Source of the DNA: Pseudomonas sp. UBA4617
Lineage (GTDB): Bacteria > Pseudomonadota > Gammaproteobacteria > Pseudomonadales > Pseudomonadaceae
Length of the DNA stretch: 64,000 nt
Assembly (NCBI RefSeq): GCF_002386445.1
Contig: NZ_DGIR01000021.1
Span: 223,486-287,485, forward strand
Direction of reading: 5' to 3'
This document shows positions 52,199-63,900 of this stretch, piece by piece (the first letter of the stretch is position 1; each line of letters begins with the position of its first letter). Under the pieces are notes generated by a model. The model did no database searches and was not told where the DNA came from. It worked only from the letters and a program-made list of their open reading frames with translations. The position numbers and the translations under genes were made by a program.

Positions 52199-53146
52199 TC
52201 AAATCAGCGAACGAACCCGCAGCTCTTTGGGCATGGAGAAGGTGATGTTCTCTTCACGCCCATCCAGCTCTTCAGCGCCGGTAGCGCCCCAGGCCTTGAG
52301 CTGCTCGATCACGCCACGCACCAGCACTTCGGGGGCCGAAGCGCCGGCAGTAATGCCGATTCGCGCCTTCTGCTCGAACCAGCCGCGTTGCAGGTCTTCG
52401 GCGCCGTCGATCAGGTAGGCCGGAGTGCCCATGCGCTCGGCCAGCTCGCGCAGGCGGTTGGAGTTGGAACTGTTCGGGCTGCCAACCACCAGTACCACGT
52501 CGCACTCGTCCGCCAGTTGCTTCACCGCATCCTGGCGGTTCTGGGTGGCGTAGCAGATGTCGTCCTTGCGCGGGCCGCCGATGTTCGGGAAGCGTGCGCG
52601 CAGGGCGTCGATGACGCGGCTGGTGTCGTCCATCGACAGCGTGGTCTGGGTGACGAAGGCCAGGTGGTCCGGGTCTTTCACCTGCAGGTTGGCGACATCC
52701 TCCTCGTCCTCGACGAGATAGATTGCGCCACCGTTGCTGGCGTCGTACTGGCCCATGGTGCCCTCGACTTCCGGGTGCCCTTCGTGGCCGATAAGGATGC
52801 ACTCACGGCCATCGCGGCTGTATTTGGCCACTTCGATGTGCACCTTGGTCACCAGCGGGCAAGTCGCGTCGAACACTTTCAGGCCACGGCCTGCGGCTTC
52901 CTGGCGCACGGCCTGGGAAACCCCGTGGGCACTGAAGATGACGATGACGTCGTCCGGCACCTGGTCCAGCTCCTCGACGAAGATGGCACCACGGTTGCGC
53001 AGGTCTTCCACCACGAACTTGTTGTGCACCACTTCGTGACGCACATAGATCGGCGGGCCGAAGACTTCCAGCGCGCGGTTGACGATCTCGATCGCCCGGT
53101 CGACCCCCGCGCAGAAGCCGCGAGGGTTGGCGAGTTTGATTTGCAT
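52199..53146 (-). CDS. ispH: 4-hydroxy-3-methylbut-2-enyl diphosphate reductase IspH
   Basis: A 315-aa [4Fe-4S] enzyme making IPP and DMAPP, the last step of the MEP isoprenoid route. Three cluster cysteines: GFCAGVDRA (Cys12), FDATCPLV and [10 protein letters not shown]. The substrate motif SAHGVS and the TQTTLS stretch are present. Follows fkpB by 14 nt; part of the ribF-ileS-lspA-fkpB-ispH operon conserved in Pseudomonas and Enterobacteria. Confidence 0.98.
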   Translation of the reverse strand: MQIKLANPRGFCAGVDRAIEIVNRALEVFGPPIYVRHEVVHNKFVVEDLRNRGAIFVEELDQVPDDVIVIFSAHGVSQAVRQEAAGRGLKVFDATCPLVTKVHIEVAKYSRDGRECILIGHEGHPEVEGTMGQYDASNGGAIYLVEDEEDVANLQVKDPDHLAFVTQTTLSMDDTSRVIDALRARFPNIGGPRKDDICYATQNRQDAVKQLADECDVVLVVGSPNSSNSNRLRELAERMGTPAYLIDGAEDLQRGWFEQKARIGITAGASAPEVLVRGVIEQLKAWGATGAEELDGREENITFSMPKELRVRSLI

Positions 53147-53160
53147 GTTCGGCTCCAGGC

Positions 53161-53598
53161 TTACAGGGCCTTGACCTCGAGGATCTCCACCTCGAAGGTC
53201 AGGGTCTTGCCAGCCAGTGGGTGATTGAAGTCGATGGTCACCTGGTCGTCATCGAATGCCTTGACCACACCCGGCAGCTCGGTGTTGGCGGCGTCGTTGA
53301 AGATGATCAGCAACCCTTCGGACAGCTCCATGCCCTCGAACTGGGACCGCGGCATGACTTGCACGTTCTGCGGGTTGGGCTGGCCGAAGGCGTTCTCCGG
53401 GGCCACTACCACGTTGCGCTTGTCACCTGCCTTGAAGCCGAACAGGGCATTCTCGAACCCTGGCAGCAGGTTGCCATCGCCCACCTTGAAAGTGGCCGGG
53501 GCCTTGTCGAAGGTACTGTCGACGGTATCGCCGTTTTCCAGGTGCAGCGCGAAGTGCAGGGTGACTTCGGTGTTCTGGCCGATACGGGTGTCAGTCAT
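53161..53598 (-). CDS. fkpB: FKBP-type peptidyl-prolyl isomerase FkpB (SlpA)
   Basis: A 145-aa SlyD-like PPIase with an FKBP core interrupted by the insert-in-flap chaperone domain ([20 protein letters not shown]). FKBP residues are seen at [12 protein letters not shown] and [19 protein letters not shown]. It lacks the His-rich tail of SlyD, fitting FkpB. Overlaps the lspA end by 8 nt. Confidence 0.95.
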   Translation of the reverse strand: MTDTRIGQNTEVTLHFALHLENGDTVDSTFDKAPATFKVGDGNLLPGFENALFGFKAGDKRNVVVAPENAFGQPNPQNVQVMPRSQFEGMELSEGLLIIFNDAANTELPGVVKAFDDDQVTIDFNHPLAGKTLTFEVEILEVKAL

Positions 53599-54106
53599 GG
53601 ACCGGATCCTCGGACTTCTTGCTCTTGAACATATCCAGCGCCAGCATCACCGCACCAACGGTAATGGCGCTGTCGGCCAGGTTGAAGGCCGGGAAGTAAT
53701 GGCGGTTCTGCCAGTGCACCAGGATGAAGTCGACCACATGGCCGAGCACGACGCGGTCGTACAGGTTGCCGATCGCCCCACCCAGCACCAGCGCCAGCGC
53801 CACGGCCAGCCAGGTCTCGTTGCGCCCCAGGCGCTTGAGCCACACCACCAGCACGGCGCTGACCACCACGGCGATCAGGGCGAACAACCAGCGCTGCCAG
53901 CCGGAGCTTTCCGCCAGGAAGCTGAAGGCCGCGCCGGTGTTGTAGGCCAGGGTCCAGCTGAAGTAGTCGGGAATCACGACGATCTGCTGGTACATGGTCA
54001 GGGCGTTGTTGAAATACAGCTTGGTGGCCTGGTCGAGGACCACGACCAACAGGCTCAGCCAAAGCCATGCAAGGCGCCCGAAGCGCCCCGCTGCAGGGTT
54101 AGGCAT
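53591..54106 (-). CDS. lspA: Lipoprotein signal peptidase LspA (signal peptidase II)
   Basis: A 171-aa inner-membrane aspartic protease that cleaves prolipoproteins (for instance BamD). Four membrane helices; catalytic Asp residues in [10 protein letters not shown] and AFNLADSAI; the [10 protein letters not shown] motif is present. It overlaps the ileS stop by 8 nt and fkpB by 8 nt. Confidence 0.97.
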   Translation of the reverse strand: MPNPAAGRFGRLAWLWLSLLVVVLDQATKLYFNNALTMYQQIVVIPDYFSWTLAYNTGAAFSFLAESSGWQRWLFALIAVVVSAVLVVWLKRLGRNETWLAVALALVLGGAIGNLYDRVVLGHVVDFILVHWQNRHYFPAFNLADSAITVGAVMLALDMFKSKKSEDPVHD

Positions 54107-56930
54107 AGTGGCGCACCTCACCCGAGCCGCTCAGGTTGTCGACGCAACGGCCGCAGATTTCCGGATGCTCCGGATGGCTGCCAACGTCGGCGCGGAAGTG
54201 CCAGCAACGGCCGCACTTGGCGTGGCCGGACTTGACCACCTTCAGCTTGAGGCCTTCGACTTCGGTGGCCACGGCTTCGGCCGGCGCCTGGGCGAATGGC
54301 ACCACGCTGGCGGCCGAGGTGATCAGCACGAAGCGCAGTTCATCGCCCAGCTTGCCCAGGTCGGCGCTCAGGCTTTCATCGGCATACAGGGTAACTTCGG
54401 CCTGCAGGTTGCCGCCGATGACCTTGGCGGTACGCTGGTTCTCCAGCTCCTTGTTGACCGAAGCCTTCACCGCCATCACGCGGTCCCAGTAGGCGCGGTC
54501 CAGCTCGGTGCCTTCCGGCAATTCGCTCAGGCCCTCGTACCAGCCATTGAGCATCACCGACTCGTTGCGCTCGCCCGGCAGGTATTGCCAGATTTCGTCG
54601 GCGGTGAACGCCAGGATCGGGGCGATCCAGCGCACCAGCGCTTCGCTGATGTGGTATAGCGCGGTCTGGCAGGAACGGCGGGCGACACTATTGGCACCGG
54701 TAGTGTACTGGCGGTCCTTGATGATATCGAGGTAGAAGCCACCCAGTTCCTGCACGCAGAAGTTGTGCACCTTGGAGTAGACGTTCCAGAAACGGTACTC
54801 GCTGTAGTGCTCTTCCAGTTCGCGTTGCAGCAGCAGGGTGCGGTCCACCGCCCAGCGGTCCAGCGCCAGCATGTCTTGCGGGGCCAGCAGGTCCCGGGCC
54901 GGGTCGAAGCCGGACAGGTTGGACAGCAGGAAGCGTGCGGTATTGCGGATACGGCGGTAGGCGTCGGCGCTACGCTGCAGGATCTGCTCGGAAACAGCCA
55001 TCTCGCCGGAGTAGTCGGTGGCGGCGACCCACAGACGCAGAATGTCGGCACCCAAGGTGTTGTTGACCTTTTCCGGCTCGATGGTGTTACCCAGCGACTT
55101 GGACATCTTGCGGCCGTTCTCGTCCACGGTGAAGCCGTGGGTCAGCAGCTCGCGATACGGCGCATGGCCGTCGATGGCGCAGCCGGTCAGCAGCGAAGAG
55201 TGGAACCAGCCGCGGTGCTGGTCGGAGCCTTCCAGGTACAGGTCGGCACGCGGGCCGGTGGCGTGACCGATGTCGTGCGAACCACGCAGTACATGCCAGT
55301 GAGTGGTACCGGAGTCGAACCAGACGTCGAGGGTGTCGGCGATCTTGTCGTACTGCTCGGCCTCGGCGCCCAGCAGCTCGGCAGCGTCCAGCTTGAACCA
55401 GGCCTCGATGCCCTGCTGCTCGACGCGCTTGGCCACTTCTTCCATCAGCTCGACGGTGCGCGGGTGCAGCTCACCGGTCTGCTTGTGCAGGAAGAACGGG
55501 ATCGGCACGCCCCAGTTGCGCTGACGCGAGATGCACCAGTCCGGGCGGTTGGCGATCATCGCGTGCAGGCGCGCCTGGCCCCAGGCAGGCACGAACCTGG
55601 TGTCCTCGATGGCTTTCAGGGCACGCTCACGCAGCGGCTCGCCGGTGGACGGTTGCTTGTCCATGCCCACGAACCACTGCGCGGTGGCGCGGTAGATCAG
55701 CGGGGTCTTGTGGCGCCAGCAGTGCATGTAGCTGTGGCTGATGGTTTCGGTGTGCATCAGCGCACCGACTTCGCTCAGCTTGTCGACGATGGCCGGGTTG
55801 GCCTTCCAGATAAACTGGCCGCCGAAGAATGGCAGCGAATCCACATACACGCCGTTGCTCTGCACCGGGGTGAGGATGTCGTCGTTGACCATGCCGTAGC
55901 GCTTGCAGGTGACGAAGTCGTCTTCACCGTAGGCTGGCGAGGAGTGCACCACGCCGGTACCGGCGCCCAGTTCGACGTAGTCGGCCAGGTACACCGGCGA
56001 CAGGCGATCGTAGAACGGGTGACGGAAGTTGATCAGTTCCAGTGCCGAACCCGGGGCGGTGGCGATGACCGAGCCTTCCAGGTTGTAGCGTTTCAGGCAC
56101 GACTCGACCAGTTCTTCGGCCAGCACCAGCAGGCGCGCGCCTGTATCGACCAGGGCGTACTTGAACTCGGGGTGGATGTTCAGCGCCTGGTTGGCCGGGA
56201 TGGTCCACGGCGTGGTGGTCCAGATCACGATGGCGGCCGGCCTGGCCAGCGCATCAAGGCCGAACGCGGCGGCCAACTTGGCCTCGTCGGCAACCGGGAA
56301 GGCGACATCGATGGTCTGCGATTTCTTGTCGGCGTACTCGACTTCGGCTTCGGCCAGCGCCGAGCCGCAATCGAAGCACCAGTTCACCGGCTTCAGGCCC
56401 TTGAACACGAAGCCTTGCTTGACCATCTCGGCCAGGGCGCGGATTTCACCGGCCTCGTTGGCAAAGTTCATGGTCTTGTACGGGTTGTCCCAGTCGCCCA
56501 GCACGCCCAGGCGGATGAACTCGGTCTTCTGCCCTTCGATCTGCTCGGCGGCATATTCGCGGCACAGCTCGCGGGTGCGGTCGGCGGACAGGTGCTTGCC
56601 GTGGGTAACCTCGACCTTGTGCTCGATCGGCAGGCCATGGCAGTCCCAGCCCGGCACGTACGGCGCATCGAAGCCGGCCAGGGTCTTGGAACGGACGATC
56701 ATGTCCTTGAGGATCTTGTTCAGCGCATGACCGATGTGAATCTTGCCGTTGGCATAGGGCGGGCCGTCGTGCAGGACGAACTTGGGACGATCCTTGCCAA
56801 TTTCGCGCAGCTTCTGGTACAGGCCAATGCTGTCCCAGCGCTGCAGGATCTGCGGTTCGCGCTGAGGCAGGCCGGCCTTCATGGGGAAGGCGGTGTCCGG
56901 AAGGTTTAGCGTGGCTTTGTAGTCGGTCAT
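54099..56930 (-). CDS. ileS: Isoleucyl-tRNA synthetase
   Basis: A 943-aa class I synthetase. HIGH motif in [16 protein letters not shown] motif in [11 protein letters not shown]1 editing domain between them, anticodon-binding domain, and a C-terminal zinc ribbon ([20 protein letters not shown], then CGRC). The length fits the bacterial mupirocin-sensitive type. The start [18 protein letters not shown] overlaps the ribF stop (ATGA). Confidence 0.98.
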   Translation of the reverse strand: MTDYKATLNLPDTAFPMKAGLPQREPQILQRWDSIGLYQKLREIGKDRPKFVLHDGPPYANGKIHIGHALNKILKDMIVRSKTLAGFDAPYVPGWDCHGLPIEHKVEVTHGKHLSADRTRELCREYAAEQIEGQKTEFIRLGVLGDWDNPYKTMNFANEAGEIRALAEMVKQGFVFKGLKPVNWCFDCGSALAEAEVEYADKKSQTIDVAFPVADEAKLAAAFGLDALARPAAIVIWTTTPWTIPANQALNIHPEFKYALVDTGARLLVLAEELVESCLKRYNLEGSVIATAPGSALELINFRHPFYDRLSPVYLADYVELGAGTGVVHSSPAYGEDDFVTCKRYGMVNDDILTPVQSNGVYVDSLPFFGGQFIWKANPAIVDKLSEVGALMHTETISHSYMHCWRHKTPLIYRATAQWFVGMDKQPSTGEPLRERALKAIEDTRFVPAWGQARLHAMIANRPDWCISRQRNWGVPIPFFLHKQTGELHPRTVELMEEVAKRVEQQGIEAWFKLDAAELLGAEAEQYDKIADTLDVWFDSGTTHWHVLRGSHDIGHATGPRADLYLEGSDQHRGWFHSSLLTGCAIDGHAPYRELLTHGFTVDENGRKMSKSLGNTIEPEKVNNTLGADILRLWVAATDYSGEMAVSEQILQRSADAYRRIRNTARFLLSNLSGFDPARDLLAPQDMLALDRWAVDRTLLLQRELEEHYSEYRFWNVYSKVHNFCVQELGGFYLDIIKDRQYTTGANSVARRSCQTALYHISEALVRWIAPILAFTADEIWQYLPGERNESVMLNGWYEGLSELPEGTELDRAYWDRVMAVKASVNKELENQRTAKVIGGNLQAEVTLYADESLSADLGKLGDELRFVLITSAASVVPFAQAPAEAVATEVEGLKLKVVKSGHAKCGRCWHFRADVGSHPEHPEICGRCVDNLSGSGEVRHYA

Positions 56931-57877
56931 TTCAGGCTCTTCGTTAGCGGTTGAGCGTGCCAATGTGCACGTGCGGCGGCGATATCCGCATCGATCGCCG
57001 ACTTCAGCGCCTCCAGGGAGGCGAAACGCTGCTCTTCACGCAGCTTGTGGTGGAACTTCACCGTCAGGCGCCGGCCATACAGGTCGCCGGCATAGTCCAG
57101 CAGATGAATTTCCAGGTGCGGGCGCCCGTCACCGGCAACGGTGGGACGCACGCCGATATTGCCGACACCCGGCCAGGCCTTGCCGTCGATCTCGATGCTG
57201 GCCAGGTAGACCCCGGACAGCGGCACGCGGCGGCGTTTGAGCTGGATGTTGGCAGTGGGTGTGCCGAGCTGGCGGGCCAGCTTCTGGCCGTGCAGCACGC
57301 AGCCGCTGATACTGTAGGGGCGGCCCAGCAGGTGCTCGGCAAGTTCGAAGTTGCCCTCGGACAGCGCCTTGCGCACTTCGGTGCTGCTGACCCGCAGGCC
57401 GTCCTGGACCACCGTATTGGCGGCCTCGACGCTGAAGCCGTACTGCTTGCCGGCATCGACCAGGAAGGCAAAATCGCCGGCGCGGTCGCAGCCAAAGCGG
57501 AAGTCATCGCCGACTTCGAGGTGGCGTACCCCCAGGCCGTCGACGAGGATGGTCTTGACGAAGGCATCGGCGCCGAGCTGGCTCAGGCGCTGGTTGAATG
57601 CCAGGCACAGGACCTGGTCGATGCCTTCGGCCGCCAGCAGCTCGACCTTGTCACGCAGGCGGGCCAGGCGCGCCGGCGCGGTATCGGGGGCGAAGTATTC
57701 GCGTGGTTGGGGCTCGAAGATCACCACGCAGGTTGGCAGGCCCAAGGCCTGGCCGCGCTCGCGCAGACGCCCCAGGATAGCCTGGTGGCCGCGGTGAACC
57801 CCGTCGAAGTTGCCAATGGTGGCGACACAGCCCCGGTGCTCGGGGCGCAGGTTGTGAAGACCTCGAACCAGCTGCAT
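56927..57877 (-). CDS. ribF: Bifunctional riboflavin kinase / FAD synthetase RibF
   Basis: A 316-aa enzyme making FMN and then FAD. The N-terminal nucleotidyltransferase has [14 protein letters not shown]; the C-terminal kinase has [20 protein letters not shown] and the [12 protein letters not shown] region. The start [16 protein letters not shown] was preferred over one six codons upstream. First gene of the operon leading into ileS; separated from murJ by 118 nt. Confidence 0.96.
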   Translation of the reverse strand: MQLVRGLHNLRPEHRGCVATIGNFDGVHRGHQAILGRLRERGQALGLPTCVVIFEPQPREYFAPDTAPARLARLRDKVELLAAEGIDQVLCLAFNQRLSQLGADAFVKTILVDGLGVRHLEVGDDFRFGCDRAGDFAFLVDAGKQYGFSVEAANTVVQDGLRVSSTEVRKALSEGNFELAEHLLGRPYSISGCVLHGQKLARQLGTPTANIQLKRRRVPLSGVYLASIEIDGKAWPGVGNIGVRPTVAGDGRPHLEIHLLDYAGDLYGRRLTVKFHHKLREEQRFASLEALKSAIDADIAAARAHWHAQPLTKSLK

Positions 57878-57995
57878 AACGCGCTTCTTGCTCATAAAGT
57901 GGCCGATTATAACCACACCCGGGCGCCGGTGACAGGCAGCAGCGCCCAAGGGCGGCGTGGAATGCGAAAAACCGACGCCTGACCCGCCCGATGCC

Positions 57996-59534
57996 TCAGT
58001 GCAAGGCCTTGCGGGCGAAATGCCGAGGCCGGAAACCGCACAGGTACAGGCAGCCGAAATAGCTCACCACCCCAGCCAGCACCAGCGCCCCCAGGCGAAC
58101 CAGGCGCGCCAGCATGCTGCCCTGCTCCCAGGCTGGCAGGTAGTGCATGCCGGCCAGCAACACCGCCGACATCAGCCCCACCGCCAGCAGCAACTTGAGC
58201 AGGAACATCGCCCACCCAGGCTGTGGCTGGAACAGCTGCTGGCTGCGCAGTTTCCAGAACAGCAGGCCGGCATTCAGGCAGGCGCCCAGGCTGATCGCCA
58301 GGGCCAGCCCGGCATGTGCCAGCGGGCCGACCAGGGCCAGGTTGAACAGTTGGGTGCAGACCAGGGTGAACACCGCGATCTTCACCGGCGTGCGGATATT
58401 CTGCTGCGCATAGAAGCCGGGGGCCAGCACCTTGATCAGAATGATCGCCAGCAAGCCCACGGAATAGGCAATCAATGCCCGCTGGGTCATGGCCGCGTCG
58501 GTGGCGGTGAACTTGCCGTACTGGAACAGCGCCACGGTCAGCGGCTCGGCGAGGATGGCCAGGGCCAGGGTGCACGGCAACACCAGCAGGAAGCACAGGC
58601 GCAGGCCCCAGTCGAGGATCCGTGAATACTCTTCACGGTCCTTGTTGGCGTAGGTCTTGGCAAGGGTCGGCAGGAGAATGGTGCCCAGAGCCACGCCCAG
58701 CACACCTGAAGGCAGCTCCATGAGGCGGTCGGCGTAGTACATCCAGGACACCGAGCCAGCCACCAGGAACGAGGCAAAGATGGTGTTGATGATCAGCGAA
58801 ATCTGGCTCACCGACACCCCGAGAATCGCCGGCAGCATCTGCTTGAGCACCCGCCAGACCCCGGCGTCGCGCAGGTTCAGGCGCGGCAGCACGAGCATGC
58901 CGATCCGTTTCAGCGCTGGCAGCTGGTACAGCAGCTGCGCCAGGCCTCCGGCCAGCACGCCCCAGGCCAGGGCCATGATCGGCGGGTCGAAGTACGGCGT
59001 GAGCAGCACGGCGAAGGCGATCATCGCCACGTTCAACAGGGTCGGGGTGAAGGCCGGCACCGAGAAACGGTTCCAGGTATTGAGGATGGCCCCAACCAGC
59101 GAAGACAGCGAGATCAGCAATATATAAGGAAAAGTCACCCGCAACAGGGCGGTGGTCAGCTGGTACTTTTCGGCGCTGTCGACAAAGCCCGGGGCGGTCG
59201 CCCAGACCACCCACGGTGCGGCCAGGATACCGATGGCGGTGACCAGTGCCAGGACCAGGGTCAGCAGGCCGCTGACATAGGCGACGAAGGTACGGGTGGC
59301 CTCCTCGCCTTGCTGGGTCTTGTATTCAGCCAGGATCGGAACGAACGCCTGGGAAAACGCACCTTCGGCGAAGATGCGCCGCAGCAGGTTGGGCAGCTTG
59401 AAGGCGATGAAGAAGGCATCGGTGGCGATGCCGGCGCCGAAGATGCGCGCCAGGATGGTGTCGCGGACAAAGCCCAGCACCCGCGAAATCATGGTGATCG
59501 AGCTTACCGCAGCCAGGGATTTGAGCAGGTTCAT
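57996..59534 (-). CDS. murJ: Lipid II flippase MurJ
   Basis: A 512-aa MOP-superfamily membrane protein with about 14 helices that flips lipid II to the periplasm. The N-terminus [20 protein letters not shown], then [15 protein letters not shown], is diagnostic. Central-cavity arginine positions fit the family ([20 protein letters not shown]). Divergent from rpsT, the normal arrangement. Confidence 0.97.
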   Translation of the reverse strand: MNLLKSLAAVSSITMISRVLGFVRDTILARIFGAGIATDAFFIAFKLPNLLRRIFAEGAFSQAFVPILAEYKTQQGEEATRTFVAYVSGLLTLVLALVTAIGILAAPWVVWATAPGFVDSAEKYQLTTALLRVTFPYILLISLSSLVGAILNTWNRFSVPAFTPTLLNVAMIAFAVLLTPYFDPPIMALAWGVLAGGLAQLLYQLPALKRIGMLVLPRLNLRDAGVWRVLKQMLPAILGVSVSQISLIINTIFASFLVAGSVSWMYYADRLMELPSGVLGVALGTILLPTLAKTYANKDREEYSRILDWGLRLCFLLVLPCTLALAILAEPLTVALFQYGKFTATDAAMTQRALIAYSVGLLAIILIKVLAPGFYAQQNIRTPVKIAVFTLVCTQLFNLALVGPLAHAGLALAISLGACLNAGLLFWKLRSQQLFQPQPGWAMFLLKLLLAVGLMSAVLLAGMHYLPAWEQGSMLARLVRLGALVLAGVVSYFGCLYLCGFRPRHFARKALH

Positions 59535-59703
59535 CGAAAAGATTCACGCCAAGGGCAGAGGACGCTGCCAGACAGCGTCCGAATGTGCGATACTCCCGCG
59601 CCTTCGCAAGGGAGCCAAAAATTCCCGAGTTTACAGGTCGCGCAGCAGAAAGGAATCTTTCCATCCTGTTGGCGCACCGCTCGGCGGAACCTTGCAGGTG
59701 GCC

Positions 59704-59733
59704 TTGACATCCGCTCGACTGATCGGCATGATT
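59704..59733 (+). promoter_or_regulatory. Candidate promoter of rpsT
   Basis: TTGACA, 18 nt, ATGATT, about 50 nt before rpsT. The -35 is perfect; the -10 is weak. Confidence 0.45.
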
Positions 59734-59784
59734 CGCGGCCTATTTTGTTTGCTATTTACCTAAAGTCTTTCGAGGAGCTCGACG

Positions 59785-60063
59785 GTGGCCAACACACCTT
59801 CCGCCAAGAAACGTGCAAAACAGGCTGAGAAGCGTCGCAGCCACAACGCCAGCCTGCGTTCCATGGTCCGCACCTACATCAAGAATGTAGTCAAAGCCAT
59901 CGACGCAAAAGACGCCGAAAAAGCGCAAGCCGCTTACGTTCTGGCTGTGCCTGTAATCGACCGTATGGCCGACAAGGGCATCATCCACAAGAACAAGGCT
60001 GCTCGTCACAAAGGCCGTCTGAATGGCCACATCAAGGCGCTGAAAGAAGCTGCAGCTGCCTAA
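59785..60063 (+). CDS. rpsT: 30S ribosomal protein S20 (bS20)
   Basis: A 92-aa basic helical protein that binds 16S rRNA early in 30S assembly. The N-terminus [20 protein letters not shown] and [17 protein letters not shown] are typical. GTG start with GAGGAG upstream; a rare start codon is common for this autoregulated gene. Own terminator. Confidence 0.98.
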   Translation: MANTPSAKKRAKQAEKRRSHNASLRSMVRTYIKNVVKAIDAKDAEKAQAAYVLAVPVIDRMADKGIIHKNKAARHKGRLNGHIKALKEAAAA

Positions 60064-60078
60064 GCGACGCGCTAGTCG

Positions 60079-60105
60079 AAAAACCGACCCTAGGGTCGGT
60101 TTTTT
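60079..60105 (+). terminator. Terminator of rpsT
   Basis: AAAACCGACCC-TA-GGGTCGGTTTTTTG. Confidence 0.95.
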
Positions 60106-60154
60106 GTTGCCTGCGATTTGTGCTTCAGCAACAACCCATCGCCGCACCGCTTTT

Positions 60155-60259
60155 TGCAGGAGCGGCCTTGCGTCACGATCGGGCTGCAGCATAGGCATTG
60201 CAGCTGCAGTTGAGGGGCTGCTAGGCAGCCCCATCGCGACACAAGCCCGCTCCTGCAAA
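60155..60259. repeat. REP/BIME-like inverted repeat
   Basis: Arms TGCAGGAGCGG…CTTG and CAAGCCCGCTCCTGCA flank about 70 nt with inner palindromes (GCTGCAG, GGGGCTGC…GCAGCCCC). Lies between the convergent rpsT and pqiB genes. Confidence 0.6.
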
Positions 60260-60286
60260 ATGAGGCATGCCTGCGTTAGCCCGGTA

Positions 60287-62587
60287 TTACTTGGCTATCT
60301 GGATCTTCGGCGCCCATTTCAGCCATTCTTCTTCGGCCTGGTCGAACAAGGCGAAGGTCTGCTGCGGCCGCGCCGGGTTACCCATCTGCTCGCCATCCGG
60401 CGTGGCGAAGGCAATACCACCGTCGATCAGGGTTTCCACCGACTCGGTACGCACCGTAGCCCCCTTGAACAGCCCCCAGTCGAAACCGAAGCCACTGCTG
60501 TTCCAGAAACGACTGCCGTTGCGCACCAGTGCCGCATAGCGCGGTTCGATCAGGATATGGATCAGCACGCGGTCAGCATTCTGGCCCAGCTCGAAGCCCG
60601 TCACCTTGCCCACCGCGACTTCGCGGTAGGTAACCGGTACACCCGGCTTGATCGAACCACGACGCGGGGCACTTAGCGTCAACGGCAGGCCGACTTCCGG
60701 CCCTGCCACTTGCGGGGCTTCGGCCAGCGCGATGAAGTCATGCTGCGGGCCGCGGGCCTTGGTTGCCGGTTGCACTTCCAGGTATTGCCCGCCAACCAGG
60801 GTATCGAGGTTCTGTGTACGCACCAGGCCAAAGGCCGGCTTGACCACCCAGAACTGCGTGCCGACCCGGGCAATACGGTCCGCTGCCTCGGTAATGCGCG
60901 CCCGCAGCAACACCGCCTGCAGGTCAGTGGTGAGGTCGACGCTCTCGACGCTGCCTACATCCAGGCCGCGGAAGCGGATTGCCGTGCCCGGCTTCAGGCC
61001 ATCGGCACGGTCGACGCGGATGGTGACCAGCGTGCCTGCACGGTTGGCCGCCTCCTGGCTGTCGTGCAGACGGAAGCGCGGAATATGACGCTTGAGCGCC
61101 ACATTGGGTCGCGGCGTGTCGAAGGCAATACCACCGGCCATCAGCGTCTGCAGCGACTCACTCTTGATCTTGATGCCCGACAGGCCACCGGTGAGGGTGA
61201 TACCACTGACGTTCCAGAAGCGCGACGAGCCGTTGACCAGTTTTTCGTATTCCTTCTCGATATGCACGCCGATCAGGATGCGGTTGCTGTTACGCGCAAA
61301 CTGGTAGCTCTGCACGCTACCCACCTTCACCTGGCGGTACATCACCGGGCTCCCGATCTCCAGCGAACCCAGGGTGTCGGCGAACAGCACCATGTGCAGG
61401 CCAGGCGCCTTGAGGTCGAGTGGCGGCGCCTTGGCGCGGGCCTCGAACTCGCGCTCGGGACGTGCGCCTTTCTCGCCGGGACGGATAGCGATGTAGTTGC
61501 CTTTGACCAGTGCTTCCAGGCCAGTGATACCCGCCAGCGAAATCGATGGTTTGACCACCCAGAACTGCGTACCCTCGACCAGGTAGTCCTCGGTCAATGG
61601 GTCCAGCGTCAATTCGGCCGATGCGCTGGCCAGGTTGTCTTCCATCTTCAGGGTTTTCAGCGAGCCGACCTGGATCCCCTTGTACATGACCGGCGTACGA
61701 CCCGCCTGCAGGCCCTCATAATCGCTTAGCTTCAGCTTCACACGGATACCGGCCTGGGCCGCATCGAAGTCCTCATACAGGCGGAACGGCAGGCTGGGGT
61801 CTGTGGGCGGGCTGTCCTGGCGATGTTCCGGCGTGGCGAAGGCGATACCACCAGCCACGATGCTCGACAGCGACTCGCTGCGCACCTTCACCCCCGACAG
61901 CGAGGCATCGATGCTGACGCCGCTGGCGTTCCAGAAACGCGTGTGCTTGCGCACCAGGCTGGCGTATGCCGGCTCGATGAAGACTTTGATTTCGACGGTG
62001 CTCTGGTCGTCGGAGAGGCGATAGCTTTTCACCCGGCCAACCTGGATCTGCTTGTAGAACACCGGACTGTCACGGTTGAGTGAACCGAGCCGGTCGGCCT
62101 TTAGGGTCAGGTGCAGGCCCGGCTCGGTGTCCGACAACGGCGGCGCCACCTTCAACGCAGTGAAGCGCTTGGTACGCTCCCCTTCCCCCGGGCTGACGGC
62201 GATATAGTTACCGGACACCAGTGTTTCAAGACCGGAAATACCCGCCAGGCTGACACTTGGCTTGACCAGCCAGAAGCGCGTGCCTTTGGTCAGGTGGGGT
62301 TCGGCGGCCTTGTTCATCTCGATGGTGGCGATCACCCCCTGGTTCTCGCCCTTGGCATCCAGCACCAAGCGGGTCACCTTGCCGACCGGCATGCCTTTGT
62401 AGATGACCTCGGTCTTGTTGGCGACGATCCCCTCGCCCGACTCGAAGCGGACTTCAATTTCCACACCGGCATCACGGTAAGCCTGCCACGCCAGCCAACC
62501 ACCGATCATCAAGGCGATCAAAGGCAGGATCCAGATGGCCGACCAGTTCGAGGCAGGGCGGGTTTTAGCCGTTGGCAGGTCACTCAT
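60287..62587 (-). CDS. pqiB: PqiB-like MCE-domain lipid transport protein
   Basis: A 766-aa protein with an N-terminal membrane helix (AIWILPLIALMIGGWLAW) and multiple MCE/MlaD repeats (starts such as AGVEIEVRFESGEGIVANKT and AGIRVKLKLSDYEGLQAGRT). The RFWLVKPSVSLAGISGLETL motif recurs through the protein. E. coli PqiB forms a periplasm-spanning tube for phospholipid traffic. Overlaps the preceding PqiA-like gene by 8 nt, forming a pqiA-pqiA-pqiB operon. Confidence 0.94.
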   Translation of the reverse strand: MSDLPTAKTRPASNWSAIWILPLIALMIGGWLAWQAYRDAGVEIEVRFESGEGIVANKTEVIYKGMPVGKVTRLVLDAKGENQGVIATIEMNKAAEPHLTKGTRFWLVKPSVSLAGISGLETLVSGNYIAVSPGEGERTKRFTALKVAPPLSDTEPGLHLTLKADRLGSLNRDSPVFYKQIQVGRVKSYRLSDDQSTVEIKVFIEPAYASLVRKHTRFWNASGVSIDASLSGVKVRSESLSSIVAGGIAFATPEHRQDSPPTDPSLPFRLYEDFDAAQAGIRVKLKLSDYEGLQAGRTPVMYKGIQVGSLKTLKMEDNLASASAELTLDPLTEDYLVEGTQFWVVKPSISLAGITGLEALVKGNYIAIRPGEKGARPEREFEARAKAPPLDLKAPGLHMVLFADTLGSLEIGSPVMYRQVKVGSVQSYQFARNSNRILIGVHIEKEYEKLVNGSSRFWNVSGITLTGGLSGIKIKSESLQTLMAGGIAFDTPRPNVALKRHIPRFRLHDSQEAANRAGTLVTIRVDRADGLKPGTAIRFRGLDVGSVESVDLTTDLQAVLLRARITEAADRIARVGTQFWVVKPAFGLVRTQNLDTLVGGQYLEVQPATKARGPQHDFIALAEAPQVAGPEVGLPLTLSAPRRGSIKPGVPVTYREVAVGKVTGFELGQNADRVLIHILIEPRYAALVRNGSRFWNSSGFGFDWGLFKGATVRTESVETLIDGGIAFATPDGEQMGNPARPQQTFALFDQAEEEWLKWAPKIQIAK

Positions 62588-63203
62588 GGTCGTCATCCGA
62601 CTCCGTGTTATCCCAGATCAGTCGGGGATCGAAAGTTAAAGCAGCAAGCATTGTCAGAATCACCACAGTTGCAAAGGCGACAGCGCCCAGGTTGGCTTCG
62701 ACACTGGCGATTCGGCCGAAATTCACCACCGCCACCAGGATGGCGATGACAAAGATATCCAGCATGGACCAGCGTCCGATGAATTCGATGAAGCGGTACA
62801 TCAATATCCGTTGCCGCGCCGAAAGCGGCTGCCGCCGCTGAACGGAATACAACAACAGGCCGATTCCCACCAGCTTGAAGGTGGGCACCAGGATGCTGGC
62901 AATGAACACCACGGCAGCAATGGGCACCATGCCATGCTTGAGCAAGGTGATGACGCCGGACATGATCGTGTCGGGGCTACCTTGGCCGAGCGTACTCACG
63001 GTCATGATCGGCAACATGTTGGCCGGGATGTACAAGATCGATGCAGCGATCAGCAGCGCCCAGGTACGCACGATGCTGTTCGGGCGACGGGCATGCACGA
63101 TGGCACCGCAGCGTGTACAGGTTTGTGAAGCGCTGCCCGGCTCTTGCCGGTTCAGCTCGTGACATTCATTACAGACCAGAATGCCCGCATCAATCGCCCG
63201 CAT
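62580..63203 (-). CDS. PqiA-like membrane protein, second half
   Basis: A 207-aa protein: an N-terminal CxxC…CxxC zinc ribbon (LVCNECHEL, QTCTRCGAIV), then four membrane helices in a PqiA domain (ASILYIPANMLPIMTVSTLG). In E. coli both PqiA halves are in one protein; here two genes encode one half each. The start MRAIDAGILVC lies inside the end of the first gene (14-nt overlap). Confidence 0.9.
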   Translation of the reverse strand: MRAIDAGILVCNECHELNRQEPGSASQTCTRCGAIVHARRPNSIVRTWALLIAASILYIPANMLPIMTVSTLGQGSPDTIMSGVITLLKHGMVPIAAVVFIASILVPTFKLVGIGLLLYSVQRRQPLSARQRILMYRFIEFIGRWSMLDIFVIAILVAVVNFGRIASVEANLGAVAFATVVILTMLAALTFDPRLIWDNTESDDDHE

Positions 63204-63849
63204 GCAGATCTTCCCCCGATAGCGCACTCCAGATCTGGTGCGGCGACATCACCACTTCAAGCCATACCTGGATCAACAGCAGGCTGATGAAGCAGAACAG
63301 CCCCAGGCCTACGGTGAGTTCGGCCAGGTCAACAAGCTTGACGATGGCCACCAGCACGCCCATGAAATAAACCTCAAGCATGCCCCAGTCACGCAAGTGG
63401 TGATAGATGCGGTAGAACAGCAAGCCGTAATCGCGCCCGATGTTCAGCCGGATGCTCAACAGTACGGCCAGTTGGCAGAGGAGCTTTGCCAAGGGTATGG
63501 CCATGCTGCAGAGAAACACCACGACGGCCACGCCACGCATTTCCGAGTTGTACAGGCCCAGCACGCCGCTCCAGACGGTATCGTCTGATGTCTGGCCAAG
63601 CAGATGCAGCTGCATGATTGGCAGGAAATTGGCCGGCACAAACAGCAGCAGCGCCGTCAGTACCAGCGCCAGGCTACGGTTGACCACATTGTGCCGGTGG
63701 GCGTACAGCTCGTAGCCGCAGCGCGGGCACAGGGCCTTTTCATCGTGCTGGAGTACGGGCTTGCGTAGCAGCAGGTCGCATTCATGGCAGGCGACAAGCT
63801 CCTCCAGCGGCAAGCGTGCCAATGATTCGGGTTCGACAGGATTGGGCAT
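63190..63849 (-). CDS. pqiA: PqiA-like membrane protein, first half
   Basis: A 219-aa protein with a zinc ribbon (VACHECDLLL, ALCPRCGYEL) and four membrane helices (LLLFVPANFLPIMQLHLLG; GMLEVYFMGVLVAIVKLVDL). First gene of the operon; expected to work with PqiB at the inner membrane. In E. coli pqiAB is induced by paraquat (SoxS) and envelope stress; no such site was identified here. Confidence 0.92.
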   Translation of the reverse strand: MPNPVEPESLARLPLEELVACHECDLLLRKPVLQHDEKALCPRCGYELYAHRHNVVNRSLALVLTALLLFVPANFLPIMQLHLLGQTSDDTVWSGVLGLYNSEMRGVAVVVFLCSMAIPLAKLLCQLAVLLSIRLNIGRDYGLLFYRIYHHLRDWGMLEVYFMGVLVAIVKLVDLAELTVGLGLFCFISLLLIQVWLEVVMSPHQIWSALSGEDLHAGD

Positions 63850-63900
63850 ATAGCGCTTCTGAATAGGTGCGTGGGGCTATTCTAGTGTGCTTGCCCGGAT

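Noticed and set aside
54765..56909. 714-codon open frame on the plus strand.
   Set aside because: Antisense shadow of ileS.
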